The notes beneath the pieces are model-generated. The model was given only the letters and a program-made list of their open reading frames with translations, did no database searches and was not told the DNA's origin. Below are positions 35,289-44,100 of a stretch of DNA of 64,000 nucleotides, in pieces. The stretch spans positions 1,302,001-1,366,000 of the forward strand of contig NZ_QKWY01000002.1 in assembly GCF_003248355.1 (NCBI RefSeq), written 5' to 3'. Each line of letters begins with the position of its first letter. Position 1 is the first letter of the stretch. The position numbers were made by a program, and so were the translations under genes. This stretch comes from Streptomyces sp. AC1-42W. GTDB lineage: Bacteria > Actinomycetota > Actinomycetes > Streptomycetales > Streptomycetaceae.

Positions 35289-35996
35289 TCACGACGGCAT
35301 GGCGGAAGCCGTGCGGTCGAAACCGCCCGGACGGCGGTCCCAGTCGTCCGGCAGTTCGGGCACCCGCCACGCCGGATCGGGCCGCCAGTCCTCCCAGCCG
35401 TCCCGGAACGGCGACCCCCAGTCGCGGATCAGCGCGACCGCCGCGAGCCCCGCCGCCCGGACCCGGCGGGCCGTCTCCGGCGACATCAGGCCCACCCGCT
35501 GGGCCTGCTCGAACTCGTCCTCGTCGCGCCACAGCCAGCTGTGGTCCGGGTAGACGGAGATGTCGAGGAAGTGGTCCTCGGAATCGACCCCTCCGGCCCA
35601 TCTGGTGCGCGGTTCCTCCAGGTTCACGTACCAGCTGCGGAACTGCCAGCCGCGCTCCCAGAACAGCCACACGGACCACGGATCGCCGGGTCGGGCGAGC
35701 TTCAGCACCCCGTTCCCCAGCCAGGGCGAATGGGCCGTCGTACGGGGTGCGGTGTACCGGGTGGCGAGCGGCTCGGCGTGTACATCGGTGCCGTCGGCGA
35801 GGACCGGTTTGACGCATTGAGTGCCGGGCGCCACCCACACCGCGAGCAGTTCGTCGGTGTCCTGGACGACGGTGACCGGGCGGCAGATGTGGAACGCGTG
35901 AGCGGCGGAATCCGGCCGCCGGGGGCCGTTGCCCCGGTAACGCCACAGGATCTGGTCACCCGGCGCCCAGCGCGCGGTCCCTCCGGTACCTGTCAT
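35289..35996 (-). CDS. DUF402 domain-containing protein
   Basis: 235 residues. The central FWERGWQFRSWYVNLEEPRTRW, DHFLDISVYPDHSWLWRDEDEFEQAQRVG region is the DUF402 signature, whose conserved acidic residues coordinate a metal in the FomD/Ntdp nucleotide phosphatases. It is probably a small soluble phosphohydrolase; the substrate is unknown. ATG 35996. It lies 44 bp upstream of nothing on the same strand but 44 bp from the end of fumC, and may be read together with fumC from the right. Confidence 0.82.
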   Translation of the reverse strand: MTGTGGTARWAPGDQILWRYRGNGPRRPDSAAHAFHICRPVTVVQDTDELLAVWVAPGTQCVKPVLADGTDVHAEPLATRYTAPRTTAHSPWLGNGVLKLARPGDPWSVWLFWERGWQFRSWYVNLEEPRTRWAGGVDSEDHFLDISVYPDHSWLWRDEDEFEQAQRVGLMSPETARRVRAAGLAAVALIRDWGSPFRDGWEDWRPDPAWRVPELPDDWDRRPGGFDRTASAMPS

Positions 35997-36040
35997 GGAG
36001 AGATCTTACGGAGCGAGCCGCGCCCGCACGACGGTGCCCG

Positions 36041-37456
36041 TCACGGACGGGTCATGCGCAGCACGTCCAGCGCCTCGTCGAGCTGCTGTTCGGTCAGGTC
36101 TCCGCGCTCCACATAGCCGGACTCCAGGACGACCTCACGGATCGTCCGGCGTTCCGCGAGCGATTTCTTGGCGACCTCGGCCGCCTCCTCGTAGCCGATG
36201 TACTTGTTCAGCGGGGTGACGACGGACGGCGAGGACTCGGCGTACTCCCTGGCCCGTTCCACGTGCGCGGTGATGCCGTCCACCGTGCGGTCGGCGAGCA
36301 GCCGGGAGGCGTTGGCGAGCAGCCGCACGGACTCCAGGAGGTTCTTCGCCATGACCGGGAGCATCACGTTCAGCTCGAAGTTGCCGGCGGCGCCCGCGGC
36401 GGCGACCGTGGCGTCGTTCCCCGTCACCTGCGCGGCGACCATCAGGACCGCCTCGGGCACGACCGGGTTCACCTTGCCCGGCATGATCGAGGAGCCGGGC
36501 TGGAGGTCGGGCAGCGAGATCTCGGCGAGCCCGGTGCGCGGTCCGGAGGCCATCCAGCGCAGGTCGTTGCAGATCTTGGTGAGCGAGACGGCGACGGTGC
36601 GCAGCTGGCCGGAGGTCTCCACCAGGCCGTCCCGCGCGCCCTGTGCCTCGAAGTGGTCCCGGGCCTCGGTGAGCGGCAGCCCGGTGGCGCGGGCGATCTC
36701 GGCGATCACGGCGGCGGAGAAGCCGGGCGGGGTGTTGATGCCGGTGCCCACGGCGGTGCCGCCGAGGGGGAGTTCGGCGAGCCGGGGGAGCGAGGCGCGC
36801 AGCCGTTCGACGCCGTAGCGGATCTGGGCGGCGTAGCCCCCGAACTCCTGGCCGAGGGTGACGGGCGTGGCGTCCATCAGATGGGTGCGCCCGGACTTCA
36901 CCACCGTGGCGAACTCCGCCGCCTTGCGCTCCAGGGCGGCGGCGAGGTGGTCCAGGGCGGGGATCAGGTCGGCGGTGACCGCGGCGGTGGCGGCGATGTG
37001 GATGGAGGAGGGGAAGACGTCGTTGGACGACTGCGAGGCGTTGACGTGGTCGTTGGGGTGGACCGCGCGGCCGAGGCGCTCCGCGGCGAGCGTCGCCAGG
37101 ACCTCGTTGGTATTCATGTTCGAAGAGGTGCCCGAGCCGGTCTGGAAGACGTCGACGGGGAAGTGCGCGTCCCAGCGCCCCTCGGCGACCTCCTCCGCCG
37201 CCTCCTGGATCGCCCGCGCGATGTCCGGGTCGAGCACCCCCAGTTCGGCGTTGACCCCGGCCGCCGCCGCCTTGATGCGCGCCAGCGCCTCGATGTGGGC
37301 CCGCTCCAGCCGCTGCCCGGAGACCGGGAAGTTCTCCACGGCCCGCTGGGTCTGGGCGCGCCACTTCGCGTCCGCGGGCACCCTGACCTCGCCCATCGAG
37401 TCGTGCTCGACGCGGAAGCCCTCGTCCGGGCCGGTGCCCGTTCCCCGATCCGTCAT
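36041..37456 (-). CDS. fumC: Class II fumarate hydratase
   Basis: 471 residues. It converts fumarate to malate in the TCA cycle with an iron-free, tetrameric helical fold. Visible signatures: TSSNMNTNEV, HPNDHVNASQSSNDVFPS, SGRTHLMDATPVTLGQEF, LPLGGTAVGTG and the catalytic flexible loop GSSIMPGKVNPV (about 319-330). The start is ATG 37456 with AGGAGGTTGG upstream. An oxygen-labile class I fumarase is encoded 4.8 kb away at 42271-43947, so the strain has both types. Confidence 0.95.
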   Translation of the reverse strand: MTDRGTGTGPDEGFRVEHDSMGEVRVPADAKWRAQTQRAVENFPVSGQRLERAHIEALARIKAAAAGVNAELGVLDPDIARAIQEAAEEVAEGRWDAHFPVDVFQTGSGTSSNMNTNEVLATLAAERLGRAVHPNDHVNASQSSNDVFPSSIHIAATAAVTADLIPALDHLAAALERKAAEFATVVKSGRTHLMDATPVTLGQEFGGYAAQIRYGVERLRASLPRLAELPLGGTAVGTGINTPPGFSAAVIAEIARATGLPLTEARDHFEAQGARDGLVETSGQLRTVAVSLTKICNDLRWMASGPRTGLAEISLPDLQPGSSIMPGKVNPVVPEAVLMVAAQVTGNDATVAAAGAAGNFELNVMLPVMAKNLLESVRLLANASRLLADRTVDGITAHVERAREYAESSPSVVTPLNKYIGYEEAAEVAKKSLAERRTIREVVLESGYVERGDLTEQQLDEALDVLRMTRP

Positions 37457-37570
37457 CGTCCAACCTCCTTGAAGCGGCCCAAAAAGATGAGCACTTGTCT
37501 TGTTCCATGTATTCCCAAGTCGCCTACCGACCAGTAAATACCGGGGGTAACCACAACCAGGGGAGGCGCG

Positions 37571-39094
37571 ATGAGGCGCACCAGGCACAGAATCCGCTGT
37601 ACCGTCGCGGCCGCGGCCGCCGTCGCGGCCGCGTTCGGCGGGATGACCGCGGCAGCCGGACCGGCCACCGCCCAGCCCGGTACCACCAGTACCGCATCGA
37701 CGCCCCTGCCGCCCGAACTGGAGGCCATCCGCGCCGCGGAGGCCACCCGGCTGTACGGCGACCCGGCCGAGCGCCCGCTCGACGAGCGCAAGACCGGACT
37801 CATCTCGCTCGGCGACAGCGAGATATCCGGCGAGGGCGTCGGCACGTACGAACCCGGCACCAACGGCCCCGACAACTGGTGCCACCGCTCGCCCGACGCC
37901 GCCATCCACCGCACCGGAATACCGGCCGACGTCACGTACAACGTCTCCTGCTCCGGCGCGTACACCGGAAACATCGTCATCGGCGGCTCCAAGCAGTACG
38001 CCGACGAACTGGTCCAGAGCGACAACCTGGCCATCAAGGCGCGCAACACCCGCATCAAGATGATCGTGCTGGTGGCGGGTGCCAACGACGACCTCCAGTT
38101 CGGGCCCGTCATGACGGACTGCGTCACGCGCTGGGTCCTCTCGCAGGGCACCTGCGAGCCCAAGTACGCCCCCGGCTGGCAGGCCCGCGTGGACGGGCTC
38201 GTCCCCAAGGTCGAGAAGACCGTGCGCGACCTGCGCACCGTGATGACCGGCGCCGGTTACGCGAACAGCGACTACAAGCTCGTCGTCATGGGCTACCCGA
38301 GCCCCATCGGCCCGGACTTCTACGACAACCCGAACTTCCCCGGCAAGCTTCCCGGCGGCTGCGCCGGGTACGACTCCGACGCCGCCTGGGGCCGCAACGC
38401 CGCCGTACCCGCCTTCGAGCGGGGCATGCGCAAGGCGGCCGCCGACACCGGGGCCGTCTACCTGGACAACTCCCGGCTCTTCCACGGCCACGAGGTGTGC
38501 AGCGAGTCCACCTGGGCGCGCGGCCTCTACATCGACCTGTCGCACTTCCCGCCGGACTCCAACTCGGTGCGCCAGTCCTTCCACCCCAACGCGGCCGGGC
38601 ACGGAGCCTTCGCCTCCTGCCTGACCCAGATCTACGACTCCGGCCTGCGCGAGGCGAGCTGCGCCGACCCGGCGAGCACCGGCCGGCCCGTCCTCCAGCC
38701 GGTCGCCTGGGACGACGTCTTCGAGCCGGTGCGCGGCGAGGCGACCTCCAGCTGCCTGGACGCCCCCGCCTCCGTCACCCGCAACGAGACCGGGGTCACC
38801 GGCTGGGAGTGCCACGGCGGACGCAACCAGGACTGGTGGTACGACTTCGGTACCCGGACCCTGCGCACCGCCCTGAGCCACGACCGCTGCCTGGACGTCC
38901 CCGGCGCCGACTACCGGGCCGGCGCCTCGCTCATCCTCTACAACTGCTCCGGCGCCGCCAACCAGCGCTTCGTCCGCCAGGCGGGCACCCTGCGCCCGGC
39001 CGCCGCGACGGGCCTGTGCGCGACCCTCGCGGGCGCCCATGCCCCGCTGAGGCTGCAGACCTGCGACGGCAGCGCGAAGCAGCGCTTCGCGTAA
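37571..39094 (+). CDS. Secreted SGNH/GDSL-type hydrolase with C-terminal ricin-type lectin
   Basis: 507 residues. A signal peptide (MRRTRHRIRCTVAAAAAVAA, cleaved near ATAQ, residue 35) precedes an SGNH esterase/lipase domain (about 75-360). The nucleophile block is LISLGDSEISGEG (Ser about 83; GDSE replaces GDSL), the Asn is in LVAGANDD and the catalytic His in SFHPNAAGHGAF (about 338). A ricin-type beta-trefoil follows (about 390-507: SCLDAP, QDWWYDFGTRTL, RCLDVPG, NQRF). The enzyme is predicted to hydrolyse esters on extracellular polysaccharide or lipid, held there by the lectin. It is divergent from fumC. Confidence 0.9.
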   Translation: MRRTRHRIRCTVAAAAAVAAAFGGMTAAAGPATAQPGTTSTASTPLPPELEAIRAAEATRLYGDPAERPLDERKTGLISLGDSEISGEGVGTYEPGTNGPDNWCHRSPDAAIHRTGIPADVTYNVSCSGAYTGNIVIGGSKQYADELVQSDNLAIKARNTRIKMIVLVAGANDDLQFGPVMTDCVTRWVLSQGTCEPKYAPGWQARVDGLVPKVEKTVRDLRTVMTGAGYANSDYKLVVMGYPSPIGPDFYDNPNFPGKLPGGCAGYDSDAAWGRNAAVPAFERGMRKAAADTGAVYLDNSRLFHGHEVCSESTWARGLYIDLSHFPPDSNSVRQSFHPNAAGHGAFASCLTQIYDSGLREASCADPASTGRPVLQPVAWDDVFEPVRGEATSSCLDAPASVTRNETGVTGWECHGGRNQDWWYDFGTRTLRTALSHDRCLDVPGADYRAGASLILYNCSGAANQRFVRQAGTLRPAAATGLCATLAGAHAPLRLQTCDGSAKQRFA

Positions 39095-39178
39095 CCCGCC
39101 GCATGACCTGTCGCACGCACGGGTAGGGGGAAGGGCCGCACCGGCCCTTCCCCGTACTCCGCTCGTGAACCCCGCCGA

Positions 39179-40516
39179 TCAGCCCCGCCGATCGGTCCGG
39201 CCGATCGGTCCGGCCGATCGGTCCGACGTCATGAACGCGCGCAGGATCGACGCCAGATGGGCCGGGTCCGCCACCCCGCACAGCTCACGGGCCGAGTGCA
39301 TGGAGAGCCCCGGAACGCCCACATCGACGGTCGGCACCCCCAGCCGGGCCGCGGTGAGCGGGCCGATCGACGTCCCGCACGGCATCGCGTTGTTCGAGAC
39401 GAACGGCTGCCACGGCGCCCCCGCCCGCTCGCAGGCGGACGCGAACACCGCGATCCCCGTCGAGTCCGTGGCGTACCGCTGGTTGACGTTCACCTTGACC
39501 GTCGGCCCGCCGTTGGGCAGCGGCTGGTGGCCGGGGTCGTGGCGCTCCGCGTAGTTGGGATGCACCGCGTGCGCCATGTCCGCCGAGACGCAGTACGCCC
39601 CGGCCAGCGCCCGCGACCAGTCCTCCGGGCTGCCGCCCCGCGCCGTCACCGAACGGCTCAGCACCCGCTCCAGCAACGGGCTCTGCGCCCCCGTGTCCGA
39701 ACCGCTGCCGACCTCCTCGTGGTCGAAGGCCGCCAGCACCGGCACGTACGCGGGCGGCTCGGCGGCCGTCGCCGCCGCCGTCAGCGCGGTCACCCCGGCG
39801 TGCACCGACACCAGGTTGTCCAGCCGCGAGGCCACCACGAACTCCCGCTCCGCGCCCAGATAGCCGGGCGGCTGCACATCGTGCAGCATCAGGTCCCAGC
39901 CCAGCACGTCACCCGGCTCCGCCTCGGCGGCCTCCGCCACCCGGCGCAGCAGCGCGCCCTCCTCGGCCGCGCCGAGCGACCAGACGGGGGCGAGGTGGCG
40001 CTGCCGGTCCAGGGCCAGGCCGTCGTTGACCGTGCGGTCCAGATGGATCGCCAGCTGCGGCACCCTCAGCAGCGGTTCGTCGATCTGCACCAGCCGGGAC
40101 TCGGTCCCGCCGGGGCCGCGCAGCGCGAGCCGGCCGGAGATGCCCAGATCGCGGTCGAGCCAGGTGTTGAGCGGCACCCCGCCGTAGATCTCCACCGCCA
40201 CCTGCCGCCAGCCCGCCGACGCGGTGTCCGGGGTGGGCTTGATCCGCAGGTTCGGCGAGTCGGTGTGGGTGCCGACGATCCGGAACGGGGTGTGGGCGGG
40301 CAGCGGTTCGGGAACGTACCAGGCGATCAGCGCGCCCCCTCGGGCGACGAACGAGCCACCCGTCGCGCCCGTCCAGTCGTCGGTGCCGCGCAGTTCCCGG
40401 AAGCCCGCCTTCTCCAGCCGCTGAACCGCGCTCGCCACGGCGTGGTACGGCGAGGGACTGGCGGCGATGAAGGTGAGCAGGTCGTCGGCGTGGCTGCGGT
40501 GGGGGACCGGCGTCAT
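39179..40516 (-). CDS. M18 family aminopeptidase
   Basis: 445 residues of the dinuclear zinc aminopeptidase family M18 (DAP/ApeB type). Metal-site motifs are GTHTDSPNLRIKP (His, Asp), DHEEVGSGSDTGAQSPLL (catalytic Glu and ligands), SADMAHAVHPNY and the C-terminal SMHSARELCG. It removes N-terminal acidic or neutral residues from peptides in the cytoplasm. ATG 40516. The last residues (SAGPIGRTDRRG) are encoded by a tandem 13-bp repeat and are unlikely to be conserved. Confidence 0.92.
   Translation of the reverse strand: MTPVPHRSHADDLLTFIAASPSPYHAVASAVQRLEKAGFRELRGTDDWTGATGGSFVARGGALIAWYVPEPLPAHTPFRIVGTHTDSPNLRIKPTPDTASAGWRQVAVEIYGGVPLNTWLDRDLGISGRLALRGPGGTESRLVQIDEPLLRVPQLAIHLDRTVNDGLALDRQRHLAPVWSLGAAEEGALLRRVAEAAEAEPGDVLGWDLMLHDVQPPGYLGAEREFVVASRLDNLVSVHAGVTALTAAATAAEPPAYVPVLAAFDHEEVGSGSDTGAQSPLLERVLSRSVTARGGSPEDWSRALAGAYCVSADMAHAVHPNYAERHDPGHQPLPNGGPTVKVNVNQRYATDSTGIAVFASACERAGAPWQPFVSNNAMPCGTSIGPLTAARLGVPTVDVGVPGLSMHSARELCGVADPAHLASILRAFMTSDRSAGPIGRTDRRG
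39187..39225. repeat. Three tandem copies of a 13-bp repeat in the M18 gene 3' end
   Basis: GCCGATCGGTCCG occurs three times head to tail at the C-terminal end of the aminopeptidase gene. Because 13 is not a multiple of three, a change in copy number would shift the frame and change the tail. Confidence 0.8.
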
Positions 40517-40923
40517 GCGGTGTCCGCCTTTCCGGAGTGGGACGGTGAGGGTGGCGCGGCCGCACGGGGGTGGGCGGCCGAACGGAGTGAGGGGGTCGGC
40601 AGGGGCGGGGACGGCGGCGGGCGCGGCGTCCGTCGGTGGCACCGGGCCGGCCGCCCGGCGGTGCGGAGTTCTCCGGCAACGCCGGACAACCCATCCCATG
40701 TGCACCGTCCCCCGCAAGTCCGGCAGGCGGCCCGGTGCGCGAAAGCGGCGGTGCGCCGCGGACGGCGCGGGAGGGCGGCCGGGCCTCCGGGGCCCCGGCC
40801 CGGTCCGTGGCGGCTCGGTGCGAACCCGGCCGGCACCGCCGGACGGCTGCCGCGCCGAACGCACGAGATTGGCTGATATTCGCTGTACGTGTAAGAGCCC
40901 GGTTTCCTGCCGGGGCGGGCGGG
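40517..40923. other. Intergenic region between MFS and M18 genes
   Basis: 407 bp, very GC-rich, without a convincing gene. Both neighbours are on the minus strand, so it holds the end of the MFS transcript's downstream region and the M18 promoter. I see no strong terminator or promoter motif. Confidence 0.35.
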
Positions 40924-42201
40924 CTACGGCACCGACGGGGCGGTGCTCCGGGCGCGCGTCATCGCCGTACGGACGAGGAAGACCACCGCGAAGACGAGGG
41001 CCGCGCCGTGCGACCAGCCGACGACCGCGAGCGGGCTCGTGTGCTCCAGGGCCGCCGCCACGGCGATCATCCCCACGCCGAAGCCCAGGTTCTCCACCGT
41101 CGCGGACAGCCCGAAGGCGTGGGCGCGCGGCCCGGCCGGCAAGGTCTGGAGATGCGAGGTGTACGCCACCTCGGTCAGCCCGTCCGCCGCGCCCGCGACC
41201 AGCGCGACGACGGCCGCGGCCGCCGCCGGGAGCCCCGCGAACGCCAGGACGAACGCCGCCGACATGACACAGGTGCCGTAGCCGAAGGCCGCCGCGCCCG
41301 CGGACCGGCCGGTACGCCGCCCGTACCGCTGGATCACCTGCTGCGCCGCGATGTTGCCGACCGCCCACAGGCACCAGAAGGCGCTCACGAACAGCGCGGG
41401 GCGCGCGGCGTCCAGCGCGGCCGAGTACACCGGCAGCGCCGCGTTGTGCGAGGAGGAGCCCAGCGCGTCCACCCCGCGCAGCGCGACCATCAGCCCCAGC
41501 CCCGGCACCGCCGCAAGGGCCGCGAACGCGACCGGCCCGCGCCGCACCTTCTCGGGCCGCTCGCCGACCGCCGCGTCCCGGCCCTTCCCGCCGCCCGCGA
41601 CCGGCAGCAGCGCCACCGTCAGCGCGCACACCGCGAACGTGCCCAGGTCGACGGCGAACGCGGCGGTGTACCCCACCAGGGAGACGACGACACCCGCCGA
41701 GGCGAACCCGGCCACCATGGCCAGCGAACGCCCGGTCACCGAGAGCGAGTTCGCCCAGGCCCGCCGCTCCTCACCCACCATCTCCGGTACGGAGCTGCGC
41801 AGCGCCACCATGAACAGCGTCCCGCAGCTCCCGGCCACCACGGAGACGGCGAACAGCGACGGCGTACGCCAGCCCTCGGGCGCCGCGATCAGCGGCACCA
41901 GCACCGCGCCCTGCGCGACATTCGTCCACAGCAGCACGCTCTTCGCCGACCGGCGCGCGAGCAGGGCCCCCGCGACCAGACCGGCGAGGAATCCGGCGCC
42001 CAGCCGGACCGCCATGAACAGCCCCATGGCCAGCGCCCGCCCCGTCGTCTCGTAGACGAAGAGATTGAGCGCCACCATATTGAGGAACGTGCCGTACGAG
42101 GAGACCGCGTACCCGGCCACCAGCAGACGGAACACGCGCTCGCCGCGCGGGGACCCGGCGGCGCCGGCCCCTTCCCGCCCGTGCGCGGAGGCAATCCGCA
42201 T
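40924..42201 (-). CDS. MFS transporter
   Basis: 425 residues with about 12 membrane segments in two six-helix halves separated by a charged loop (GGGKGRDAAVGERPEKVRR, about residues 200-218). The cytoplasmic loop after helix 2 (LLARRSAKSVLLW) fits the MFS loop 2-3 position. It resembles the putative drug-efflux branch (MFS_3-like), but the substrate is unknown. ATG 42201 follows GGGAGGG by 11 nt; a GTG at 42213 is an alternative start. Confidence 0.82.
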   Translation of the reverse strand: MRIASAHGREGAGAAGSPRGERVFRLLVAGYAVSSYGTFLNMVALNLFVYETTGRALAMGLFMAVRLGAGFLAGLVAGALLARRSAKSVLLWTNVAQGAVLVPLIAAPEGWRTPSLFAVSVVAGSCGTLFMVALRSSVPEMVGEERRAWANSLSVTGRSLAMVAGFASAGVVVSLVGYTAAFAVDLGTFAVCALTVALLPVAGGGKGRDAAVGERPEKVRRGPVAFAALAAVPGLGLMVALRGVDALGSSSHNAALPVYSAALDAARPALFVSAFWCLWAVGNIAAQQVIQRYGRRTGRSAGAAAFGYGTCVMSAAFVLAFAGLPAAAAAVVALVAGAADGLTEVAYTSHLQTLPAGPRAHAFGLSATVENLGFGVGMIAVAAALEHTSPLAVVGWSHGAALVFAVVFLVRTAMTRARSTAPSVP

Positions 42202-42270
42202 ACGTCTGTGCACCCTCCCCCGGCAGAAGCGACGCCGCCGGAGGGGAAAGCCCCTCCGGCGGCGCGGAAA

Positions 42271-43947
42271 TCAGCCCAGTCCGGGGCCGCGCACCGGAAT
42301 GCTGGTGAACGTCGGCGCCGGAGCGGGCTCGGTGAAGAAGTCGTTGCCCTTGTCGTCCACGACGACGAACGCCGGGAAGTCCTCCACCTCGATCCGCCAG
42401 ACCGCCTCCATGCCGAGCTCCTCGTACTCGACGACCTCGACCTTCTTGATGCAGTCCTGCGCCAGCCGGGCCGCCGGGCCGCCGATCGAGCCGAGGTAGA
42501 AGCCGCCGTGCGCCTCGCACGCGTCGGTGACCTGCTTGGAGCGGTTGCCCTTGGCGAGCATGACCTTGGAGCCGCCCGCCGCCTGGAACTGCGCGACGTA
42601 GCTGTCCATGCGGCCGGCCGTCGTCGGGCCGAACGAGCCGGAGGCGTAGCCCTCGGGGGTCTTCGCCGGACCCGCGTAGTACACCGGGTGGTCCTTGAGG
42701 TACTGCGGCATCTCCTCGCCCGCGTCCAGGCGCTCCTTGATCTTGGCGTGCGCGATGTCGCGCGCCACGACCAGCGGACCGGTCAGCGAGAGCCGGGTCT
42801 TGACCGGGTACTTCGTCAGCTCCGCGAGGATCTCGTCCATCGGCCGGTTCAGGTCGATCCGGACGACGTCGCCCTCGCTCTCCAGCTGCTCGTCCGTGGT
42901 GTCCGGCAGGAAGCGGGCCGGGTCCTTCTCCAGCTGCTCCAGGAAGACGCCCTCGGCGGTGATCTTCGCGGTGGCCTGGCGGTCCGCCGAGCAGGAGACG
43001 GCGATGGCGACGGGCAGCGAGGCGCCGTGCCGGGGCAGGCGCACCACGCGGACGTCGTGGCAGAAGTACTTGCCGCCGAACTGCGCGCCGATGCCGATCC
43101 TCTGCGTCAGCTCGAAGACCTTCTGCTCCAGCTCCTTGTCCCGGAAGCCGTGCCCGGTGGGGGAGCCCTCGGCGGGCAGCTCGTCCAGGTAGTGGGCGGA
43201 GGCGTACTTCGCGGTCTTGAGCGCGAACTCGGCGGACGTACCGCCGACGACGATCGCCAGGTGGTACGGCGGGCAGGCCGCGGTCCCCAGCGAACGGATC
43301 TTCTCCTCCAGGAACTTCATCATGGAGGTCTCGTTGAGGACCGCCTTCGTCTCCTGGAACAGGAACGACTTGTTGGCCGAGCCGCCGCCCTTGGCCATGA
43401 ACAGGAACTTGTACGCGCCGCCGTCGGTGGCGTACAGCTCGATCTGCGCGGGGAGGTTGGAGCCGGTGTTCTTCTCCTCCCACATGGTCAGCGGGGCCAT
43501 CTGCGAGTAGCGCAGGTTGAGCTTGGTGTAGGCGTCGAAGATGCCGTGCGACAGGGCCTCCTCGTCACCGCCCGCCGTCAGCACGTTCTGCCCGCGCTTG
43601 CCCATCACGATCGCCGTGCCGGTGTCCTGGCACATGGGCAGCACGCCCGCGGCGGCGATGTTCGCGTTCTTCAGCAGGTCGAGCGCGACGAACTTGTCGT
43701 TGGACGACGCCTCGGGGTCGTCCACGATCCGCCGCAGCTGCGCCAGATGCGCGGGCCGCAGGTAGTGCGAGATGTCGTGCATGGCCTCGGCGGCCAGGGT
43801 GCGCAGCGCCTCCGGCTCGACCTTGAGGAACGTACGCCCGTCGGCCTCGAAGGTGGACACACCCTCCGCGGTGACCAGACGATACGGCGTGGTGTCCTCT
43901 CCCAGCGGGAGCAGATCGGAGTACGCAAACTCTGGCATTACGGCCAT
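42271..43947 (-). CDS. Class I fumarate hydratase (FumA/FumB type)
   Basis: 558 residues, the single-chain [4Fe-4S] class I fumarase with N-terminal alpha and C-terminal beta domains. Three cluster Cys are visible in LPMCQDTGTA (about 105), TAACPPYHLAIVVGGTSAE and AIAVSCSADRQATAK. Further motifs are GIGAQFGGKYFCHDVRVVRLPRHGA (split in reading) and GPTTAGRMD with GRSKQ-like GNRSKQVTDAC in the beta domain. It converts fumarate to malate and is usually inactivated by superoxide, which gives the class II enzyme nearby a backup role. GTG or ATG start at 43947; MPEFAYSDLLP is the family N-terminus. Confidence 0.93.
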   Translation of the reverse strand: MAVMPEFAYSDLLPLGEDTTPYRLVTAEGVSTFEADGRTFLKVEPEALRTLAAEAMHDISHYLRPAHLAQLRRIVDDPEASSNDKFVALDLLKNANIAAAGVLPMCQDTGTAIVMGKRGQNVLTAGGDEEALSHGIFDAYTKLNLRYSQMAPLTMWEEKNTGSNLPAQIELYATDGGAYKFLFMAKGGGSANKSFLFQETKAVLNETSMMKFLEEKIRSLGTAACPPYHLAIVVGGTSAEFALKTAKYASAHYLDELPAEGSPTGHGFRDKELEQKVFELTQRIGIGAQFGGKYFCHDVRVVRLPRHGASLPVAIAVSCSADRQATAKITAEGVFLEQLEKDPARFLPDTTDEQLESEGDVVRIDLNRPMDEILAELTKYPVKTRLSLTGPLVVARDIAHAKIKERLDAGEEMPQYLKDHPVYYAGPAKTPEGYASGSFGPTTAGRMDSYVAQFQAAGGSKVMLAKGNRSKQVTDACEAHGGFYLGSIGGPAARLAQDCIKKVEVVEYEELGMEAVWRIEVEDFPAFVVVDDKGNDFFTEPAPAPTFTSIPVRGPGLG

Positions 43948-44064
43948 TCCTCACTCGGCAGACAGTGGCTGACCACCCTTGGGCAGCGCACCCACCAGGG
44001 TAGGACGCGCCGGGAGCGCCGGGCTTGTGAGGTAGGGCTCACCGTGCGGCACGCCGTACGGCCC

Positions 44065-44094
44065 CTGTCGCGATCTATCGCGTTTCGGTACGCT
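44065..44094 (+). promoter_or_regulatory. Promoter placing a leaderless start for the DUF1707 gene
   Basis: A -10 hexamer, TACGCT, at 44089-44094 lies 6 nt before the GTG at 44101. A weak -35 (CTGTCG, 44065-44070) lies 18 nt upstream of it. Transcription would begin at or near the start codon itself. Confidence 0.5.
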
Positions 44095-44100
44095 GGGGAG

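Noticed and set aside
40636..44100. Long plus-strand open frame covering the MFS and class I fumarase genes
   Set aside because: It is antisense to two clear genes and only its last part, from 44101, is the DUF1707 protein.
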